DNA from: JAGXLC01 sp964461045
GTDB lineage: Bacteria; Bacteroidota; Bacteroidia; Bacteroidales; UBA12077
DNA: 64,000 nt
NCBI GenBank assembly: GCA_964461045.1
Contig: CAYWSJ010000003.1
Span: forward strand, 1-64,000
Direction of reading: 5' to 3'
Shown one piece after another: positions 59,442-64,000 of the stretch; position 1 is the first letter of the stretch; the number at the start of each line of letters is the position of its first letter. The translations under genes were made by a program, and so were the position numbers. The notes below the pieces were generated by a model, which searched no databases, had not been told where the DNA came from, and saw nothing but the letters and a program-made list of their open reading frames with translations.

Positions 59442-59918
59442 ATGAAAAAAATATTTTTTATAATCCTGGTCTTTCCCTTTTTATTTTCATTTTGTTCGAA
59501 TAAACAGGATTTAGAAAAAGAAAGACAAGCTCTGCTTGAAACAGATAAGGCTTTTTCGAAAAGATCTGAGGAAGTGGGTAATCACCAGGCTTTTCTTGAA
59601 TATGCAGCCCCGGAAGCGGTATTGCTTAAAAGAAATTATTCACCCATTGTTGGAAGAAGAGAAATCAGAGAACACTTTAGTAATCAGAGTGATTCCAGCT
59701 ATACTCTCACATGGAACCCTTCTTATGCTAAATTGGCTGAATCAGGAGATATGGGATACACTTATGGTGTTTATACGCTCACGGCTAAAGAACCGGAGAA
59801 AAAGAAATATTATGGAACTTACGTTACCATTTGGGAGAAAAACAAGAAGGGAAACTGGAGATTTCTGCTGGATTCCGGTAATAGCGGAATACAAAACCAG
59901 GATAAAAAAGAAAATTAG
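59442..59918 (+). CDS. DUF4440/SnoaL-like exported protein
   Basis: This about 158-aa protein (ATG 59442, giving a signal peptide KKIFFIILVFPFLFSFC with a possible but non-canonical lipobox) contains a SnoaL/NTF2-like fold of the DUF4440 type: a helical start ERQALLETDKAFSKRSEEVG, then strands GYTYGVYTLTAKEPEKKKYYGTYVTIWEK and NWRFLLDSGN. Such domains are often small-ligand binders or isomerase-like; the role is unknown. A TATATTTG -7 box lies at 59409-59416 and a terminator at 59934-59956, so it is transcribed alone. Confidence 0.8.
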   Translation: MKKIFFIILVFPFLFSFCSNKQDLEKERQALLETDKAFSKRSEEVGNHQAFLEYAAPEAVLLKRNYSPIVGRREIREHFSNQSDSSYTLTWNPSYAKLAESGDMGYTYGVYTLTAKEPEKKKYYGTYVTIWEKNKKGNWRFLLDSGNSGIQNQDKKEN

Positions 59919-59933
59919 ATATTCATATTAATA

Positions 59934-59956
59934 AAAAGCCCGGTTTTAGGGCTTTT
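59934..59956 (+). terminator. Terminator after DUF4440-like gene
   Basis: An 8-bp stem AAAAGCCC/GGGCTTTT with a 7-base loop lies 15 bases past the stop. The stem's own T-run end provides the U tract. Confidence 0.82.
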
Positions 59957-59981
59957 ACTGATAAGATAAAAAAAATAAATA

Positions 59982-60995
59982 ATGAGTTTTAAAAATTTAA
60001 AAGATGCATTCTATGCATTCAACGATCTGAGGATACTTATTATAGGAGACGCAATGATTGACTCCTATCTTTGGGGAGATGTAGAGAGAATATCACCAGA
60101 AGCACCTGTACCAGTAGTTTCCAGAACTGAAAAGGAAAGCAGGCTTGGTGGCGCGGCTAACGTCGCTATTAATATTAAAGCGCTAGGGGCACAGCCTATA
60201 CTGGCTTCAGTAATTGGAAATGATGATCGCGGACACCTTTTTAAGCAACTACTGACCAAAAGACAAATGACCAAGCAAGGGATATTCGAATCAAACTCCC
60301 GCGTAACAACTATCAAAACCCGAATTATAAGTAATCACCAGCATCTTCTGCGTGTGGACGAAGAGGAAAATGAACCTCTTGACAAAGAGACTGAAACAGC
60401 TTTTCTTAACCACCTCCTCTACACGCTGGACCATGAAAAAGTTGACGCAATTATTTTTGAGGATTATGACAAAGGAGCCATCACTCCGGTTATTATCGAA
60501 GGCATTGTGAATGAAGCTAATAAAAAAGGAATTCCTACCCTGGTTGACCCCAAGAAACGCAACTATAATCATTATAAAAATGTTACGCTCTTTAAACCCA
60601 ATTTTAAAGAACTCGTACAGGGACAAAACCTAACCATCAATAAAAAAGACAATGAAAAAATATTCCTGGCTACCCAGCTTATGCACAAGGAACAAAACAT
60701 TGAGTGGATGATGGTAACGCTTTCAGAACATGGAGTTTTTATAAGCAATAAAGATACCTACAAACAAACTCCGGCCAGAATAAGAGATATCTCGGATGTT
60801 TCAGGTGCGGGAGATACTGTAATAAGTATTGCCGGCGCTTGTCTGGCTGTAGGTCTGTCTCCCTGGATAACAGCAGAATTAGCAAATATCGGAGGAGGAC
60901 AGGTATGTGAAAGAGCAGGAGTTGTTCCGGTTGATAAAGAAAAATTACTTGAAGAAGCGTATGAGGCAGTTAAAATCGAATCCCCAATACAATAA
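59982..60995 (+). CDS. rfaE1: D-glycero-beta-D-manno-heptose-7-phosphate kinase
   Basis: This 337-aa PfkB-fold kinase matches the kinase half of HldE (RfaE1), making heptose 1,7-bisphosphate for LPS or glycan heptose. Substrate motif GDAMIDSYLWGDVERISPEAPVPVV with GGAANVA and the catalytic DVSGAGDT anion-hole/base motif are present. The adenylyltransferase half found in fused HldE is absent, so a separate rfaE2 must lie elsewhere. Heptose or a related sugar in surface glycans is thus likely. Confidence 0.93.
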   Translation: MSFKNLKDAFYAFNDLRILIIGDAMIDSYLWGDVERISPEAPVPVVSRTEKESRLGGAANVAINIKALGAQPILASVIGNDDRGHLFKQLLTKRQMTKQGIFESNSRVTTIKTRIISNHQHLLRVDEEENEPLDKETETAFLNHLLYTLDHEKVDAIIFEDYDKGAITPVIIEGIVNEANKKGIPTLVDPKKRNYNHYKNVTLFKPNFKELVQGQNLTINKKDNEKIFLATQLMHKEQNIEWMMVTLSEHGVFISNKDTYKQTPARIRDISDVSGAGDTVISIAGACLAVGLSPWITAELANIGGGQVCERAGVVPVDKEKLLEEAYEAVKIESPIQ

Positions 60996-61171
60996 ATTCT
61001 GTTTGTGGCCCTGAAAATTTATTAACTTTCCTTGTTAATAAATTGTTAATAACTGCAAAAATATTGTTCACAAATCTTGTGGTAAAGTAAAATTTATCAT
61101 CCATAAAATTGTATTTTTGAGAGAGGCTAAAAGAAGCCTAAATTTAATTCAGTAACCACAAAATCAATTAT

Positions 61172-61972
61172 ATGGGAAAAGTAATCGCTTTAGCAAATCA
61201 AAAAGGTGGAGTTGGAAAAACAACAACGGCAATAAATCTGGCAGCTAGCCTTGCTGTTCTTGAATATAAAGTACTCATAGTAGATGCGGACCCACAGGCA
61301 AATGCTACTTCCGGAACAGGCTTCGATATACGTTCCATAAAAACAAGCATCTATGAATGTCTTACTGAAGACATTGATCCTAAAAACATCATTCTTCAAA
61401 GTGATACCGAAGGTCTGGATTTAATACCATCCCACATTGACCTTGTAGGGTCAGAGATTGAAATGCTGGATCAGCCAAATCGGGAATACATGTTGAAAAA
61501 GGTAGTTGACAAAGTAAGGGATGATTATGACTTTATACTCATTGATTGTTCCCCTTCCCTGGGATTAATTACAGTAAATGCACTCACTGCTGCTGATTCT
61601 GTTATTATTCCGGTTCAGTGTGAATATTTTGCGCTTGAGGGATTGGGAAAACTGCTGAATACAGTAAAAATCATACAAAATCGTCTGAATACCGACCTGG
61701 AAATTGAAGGTTTCCTCCTGACAATGTATGATGCAAGATTAAGACTTTCAAACCAGGTAGTGGAAGAAGTTCGGAAGCATTTTCAGTCTATGGTCTTTGA
61801 AACAATTATTCAAAGAAACATCAAACTTGGAGAATCACCAAGTTATGGTAAACCCGTTGTAATGTACGATGCCAAATCAAAAGGTGCTGTAAACCATCTT
61901 AACCTGGCTCGGGAATTACTTCAAAAAAATGACCAGACAAAGATTAAAAATGAAGACAAAGTAATGGAATAG
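61172..61972 (+). CDS. parA: Chromosome-partitioning ATPase ParA/Soj
   Basis: This 266-aa ATPase has the deviant Walker A KGGVGKTTTA and the DADPQANATSG and DCSPSLGL motifs. It is the small chromosomal ParA (Soj) type without an N-terminal HTH. It forms a gradient on the nucleoid that moves ParB-bound parS sites. parB starts 34 bases downstream. A TATTTTTG -7 box lies at 61112-61119, with no TTTG at 19 bases. No canonical parS site was seen in this window. Confidence 0.97.
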   Translation: MGKVIALANQKGGVGKTTTAINLAASLAVLEYKVLIVDADPQANATSGTGFDIRSIKTSIYECLTEDIDPKNIILQSDTEGLDLIPSHIDLVGSEIEMLDQPNREYMLKKVVDKVRDDYDFILIDCSPSLGLITVNALTAADSVIIPVQCEYFALEGLGKLLNTVKIIQNRLNTDLEIEGFLLTMYDARLRLSNQVVEEVRKHFQSMVFETIIQRNIKLGESPSYGKPVVMYDAKSKGAVNHLNLARELLQKNDQTKIKNEDKVME

Positions 61973-62006
61973 TATAGATTATATTGGTAAACAAAATCCA
62001 ACGAAA

Positions 62007-62882
62007 ATGGCAAAAAGAAATGCATTAGGAAAAGGGCTTGGAGCATTGATAGAAGACGCAGGAAATTCAGGAGATTTTTCCGGGGATACTGTTAATGAAA
62101 TAAAGATTGACTCGATTGAAGTAAATCCTTTCCAGCCCAGAACAAATTTCAACGAAGAAGCACTCAATGAATTAGCTGGCTCAATAAAGGAAATAGGTGT
62201 AATCCAGCCCATTACTGTAAGAAAAGTTGATGAAAATAAATATCAATTAATTACAGGAGAAAGAAGATTCAGGGCTGCAAAAATTGCAAATCTGCACAAA
62301 ATACCGGCTTTCATACGTACTGCTGATGACCAGGCTATGCTGGAAATGGCTCTCGTGGAAAACATCCAGAGAGAAGACCTGGATGCCATTGAAGTTGCCA
62401 TCAGTTACCAGAGGCTGATAGAGGAATGCCAGTTAACCCAGGAGAAAATGAGTGAAAGAGTTGGCAAAAAAAGAGCCACCATATCAAATTATTTAAGATT
62501 ACTGAAATTACCAGCTGAAATACAACTGGGAATACGTGATAAAAAAATCTCAATGGGCCATGCCAGAGCCCTGATAAATATAGACGATGAAGAAAAACAA
62601 TTAAAAGCCTATTATCGTATTATTGATGAAGGACTCTCAGTGCGCAAAACAGAGGAAATCATCAGAGAACTAAACCAAAAAAGTACACCTAAAAAATCTA
62701 CTCAAAAAAAGCAAGAGCTTCCTGAGGAATATCAACAGGTTAAAAAACACCTTTCAAATTTTCTGGACACAAATATTGACTTTAAAAGAAGCGGAAACGG
62801 AAAAGGAAAAATTATTATTCCTTTTAAATCTGATGATGATCTTGAGAGAATTATGTCAATTCTTGGACAGGAGGCAAAATAG
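62007..62882 (+). CDS. parB: Chromosome-partitioning protein ParB
   Basis: This 291-aa CTPase/DNA-binding protein has the N-terminal ParA-activating KRNALGKGLGALIED, the CTP-binding box GERRFRAAK, the ENIQREDL motif and the central helix-turn-helix RVGKKRATISNYLRL. The C-terminal dimer domain (about 235-291) is intact. It loads on parS and spreads, guiding ParA-driven segregation and condensin loading. It lies 34 bases after parA, and a strong terminator follows at 62922-62952. Confidence 0.97.
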   Translation: MAKRNALGKGLGALIEDAGNSGDFSGDTVNEIKIDSIEVNPFQPRTNFNEEALNELAGSIKEIGVIQPITVRKVDENKYQLITGERRFRAAKIANLHKIPAFIRTADDQAMLEMALVENIQREDLDAIEVAISYQRLIEECQLTQEKMSERVGKKRATISNYLRLLKLPAEIQLGIRDKKISMGHARALINIDDEEKQLKAYYRIIDEGLSVRKTEEIIRELNQKSTPKKSTQKKQELPEEYQQVKKHLSNFLDTNIDFKRSGNGKGKIIIPFKSDDDLERIMSILGQEAK

Positions 62883-62921
62883 GAAATTCGATCACTCCTG
62901 AAATAATAGCTACAATAACTG

Positions 62922-62952
62922 ACCTGCCAGATGCATCCGGCAGGTTTTTTTT
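62922..62952 (+). terminator. Terminator after parB
   Basis: A 7-bp stem ACCTGCC/GGCAGGT with a 10-base loop, itself containing the self-complementary GATGCATC, is followed by eight T. Confidence 0.9.
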
Positions 62953-63239
62953 ATTCCTGATAAACTCAGTTCGTTTTAACAAAATAGTTTCTAAAAATAT
63001 TATTAAAAGTACGCGTATTTATACCAAAAATGAGCATATTTGCGTTAGAAAATTTCAGGAAAAACGCAGCGCTGAAATAAAAAACTACTTGTAACGTGGG
63101 CTTGATATAATTACGAGCTTCTGTGGCCTGATATTAAAATAGTTATAGCTTTCAGCAAAGAGCTGTAAGAATATCAACCATATATTTATTCACCTTAAAT
63201 CAAACATAGGTGCTTTTAATATTAGAGGATTAACCAGGT
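62953..63239. other. Intergenic region with interleaved inverted repeats
   Basis: The roughly 290 bases between the parB terminator and the DUF5683 gene have no supported gene. Two interleaved pairings, TGCGTT (63041) with AACGCA (63063) and ATTTCAG (63052) with CTGAAAT (63072), occur within 38 bases. A 16-codon frame starting at ATG 63030 overlaps them but has no ribosome-binding site. I see no clear promoter consensus. Confidence 0.4.
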
Positions 63240-63833
63240 ATGAATAACAGTAAAAATAAAATGCTAACTAAAATAGGCGGAATCATTATTATTTCAGCTA
63301 TATTCTCTTTTCTTAGTATTTCCTCTTACGGACAAAACTCTTCTGATATAGAAATCAAGGACACAATAAAAAAATCAGAACAAAAATTTAAAAAACATTC
63401 GCCCAAAAAGGCCAGCCTAATGTCTACATTCCTGCCGGGTTTAGGACAAATATATAATGACAAATACTGGAAAGTGCCTGTGATCTATGCTGCCGAAGGA
63501 ACCCTGCTGTATTTTTACCATTGGAATAATATACGTTATATCGAATACAACAAAGCCTATATTGATATGGTAAATGGAAGGATATCAGACTACAAGGGTG
63601 TTACATCTGCAGAGCGCCTCAAACAAGCCAAAGATTATTACAGAAGATACAGAGACTTGAACATTATTGGAATGTTTGCCGTTTATATCCTGAATATCAT
63701 TGATGCATCAGTAGATGCTCATTTATATAATTTTGATGTAAGTAAGGATCTATCCTTAAAAATTCAACCTGCAACAATATATACGGAAAATTCACAAACT
63801 TTTACTGGTATCAGTTGTTCTATTTCTTTTTAA
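63240..63833 (+). CDS. DUF5683 family protein
   Basis: This 197-aa protein has a signal or anchor sequence (about 10-32, ending SSYGQ). DUF5683 is recognised by KASLMSTFLPGLGQIYNDKYWKVPVIYAAEG, followed by two hydrophobic segments and the YILNIIDASVDAHLYNFDV motif. The family is Bacteroidota-specific and of unknown function, typically encoded between parAB and cell-wall or LysM genes, as here. It is probably co-transcribed with the next gene (36 bases on). Confidence 0.88.
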   Translation: MNNSKNKMLTKIGGIIIISAIFSFLSISSYGQNSSDIEIKDTIKKSEQKFKKHSPKKASLMSTFLPGLGQIYNDKYWKVPVIYAAEGTLLYFYHWNNIRYIEYNKAYIDMVNGRISDYKGVTSAERLKQAKDYYRRYRDLNIIGMFAVYILNIIDASVDAHLYNFDVSKDLSLKIQPATIYTENSQTFTGISCSISF

Positions 63834-63869
63834 TATTTTATAATTTAGTCTTTTTAAAACTTTGAATTT

Positions 63870-64000
63870 ATGAACCAATTAGCCCGGTTAACCATCATTT
63901 TTGCCTTGTTGATCGCAAACACAGGAATCTTAGCACAAGAGCCTGACCCAGAGCTGGAAACAAAAAATATTGAAGAAAATTTCGATAAAAACCTTAGCGA
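63870..64000 (+). CDS. Start of an exported protein, cut by the window end
   Basis: ATG 63870 begins a frame open to the window end (43 codons). It encodes a signal peptide (MNQLARLTIIFALLIANTGILA, cut before QEPDPE) and then an acidic mature start. The full gene is not visible. The parAB-DUF5683 context in Bacteroidota suggests a LysM/lytic-transglycosylase (MltD-like) protein, but nothing in the visible part proves this. Confidence 0.65.
   Translation, partial: MNQLARLTIIFALLIANTGILAQEPDPELETKNIEENFDKNLS

Noticed and set aside
63030..63080. 16-codon peptide frame in the parB-DUF5683 spacer
   Set aside because: No ribosome-binding site, very short, and it overlaps the structured repeats; better explained as chance.
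61000..63240. parS site or replication origin near parAB
   Set aside because: No TGTTTCACGTG-type palindrome and no cluster of DnaA boxes was seen; only a single imperfect match near 63187.
1..64000. CRISPR array, prophage or defence island
   Set aside because: No regularly spaced direct repeats, cas, phage structural, restriction-modification or toxin-antitoxin genes were recognised; the window is mostly core-type chromosome.

Overview
The window is AT-rich, compact, mostly core-type chromosome of a member of the Bacteroidota. Evidence for this includes a Bacteroidetes-style promoter (TTTG, 19 bases, TAnnTTTG) seen three times with exact spacing, weak Shine-Dalgarno sites, a large TonB-dependent receptor, DUF4199, DUF5683 and DUF1573 proteins, the alternative GlmU-like protein, a tricorn-like S41 peptidase and a PorQ/PorV-like outer-membrane protein. 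A two-cluster bacterial ferredoxin fits an anaerobic or facultative lifestyle. I lean to a Bacteroidales/Marinilabiliales-like lineage but cannot place it more finely. I see no complete insertion sequence, prophage, CRISPR array or rRNA; the only mobile-element trace is an IS630-like DNA-binding fragment.

Layout. 1-8.6 kb: tRNA-Ser(GCU), then clpS-nfeD-floA on the minus strand; bcp-recA-S9 peptidase on the plus strand; a small membrane protein convergent with miaA; a Yip1-family protein and smpB. 8.9-18.6 kb (minus): a two-gene envelope operon (duplicated Ig-like/SPOR-like protein plus a calcium-motif barrel protein), then ECF sigma factor - chimeric membrane/barrel protein - lytic transglycosylase - uvrA - LOG. 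A likely unannotated 54-aa membrane peptide lies at 18.5 kb. 18.7-26.3 kb (minus): znuA-znuC-znuB-lpd, a TlpA-like lipoprotein, meaB and a DUF1573 protein. 26.4-29.1 kb (plus): half-size TauE/SafE, M20 amidohydrolase, ferredoxin, ICMT-like methyltransferase. 29.2-34.9 kb: TonB receptor with a His-rich membrane protein, orphan GroES with a thioredoxin/glutaredoxin fusion, DJ-1/PfpI, a molybdenum-carrier-like protein overlapping the IS630-like fragment, and the SRP RNA gene. 35-43.8 kb (plus): DUF4199, GT2, Bax-inhibitor-1, class V aminotransferase, ribosomal L31 type B, GlmU-like, Lon, LiaF-like. 43.8-52.8 kb: tricorn-like protease, MscS divergent from a cation-chloride-cotransporter-like carrier, a CAP-domain protein, a secreted class I amidotransferase. 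53-64 kb: lipA-lipB-recJ, convergent with a helix-hairpin-helix/outer-membrane operon, a DUF4440-like protein, rfaE1, parA-parB, DUF5683 and the start of a further exported protein.

Themes. DNA maintenance (recA, uvrA, recJ, parAB), protein quality control (clpS, lon, smpB, tricorn, GroES-like), cofactor and metal handling (lipAB, lpd, znuABC, TonB/His-rich pair, zinc-free L31), and envelope building are all represented. The parts least explained by known systems are the 8.9-11.6 kb envelope operon, the helix-hairpin-helix/barrel pair at 56.3-59.2 kb, the sigma factor with a membrane-helix-plus-barrel partner at 16.4-18.3 kb, and several non-coding structures.
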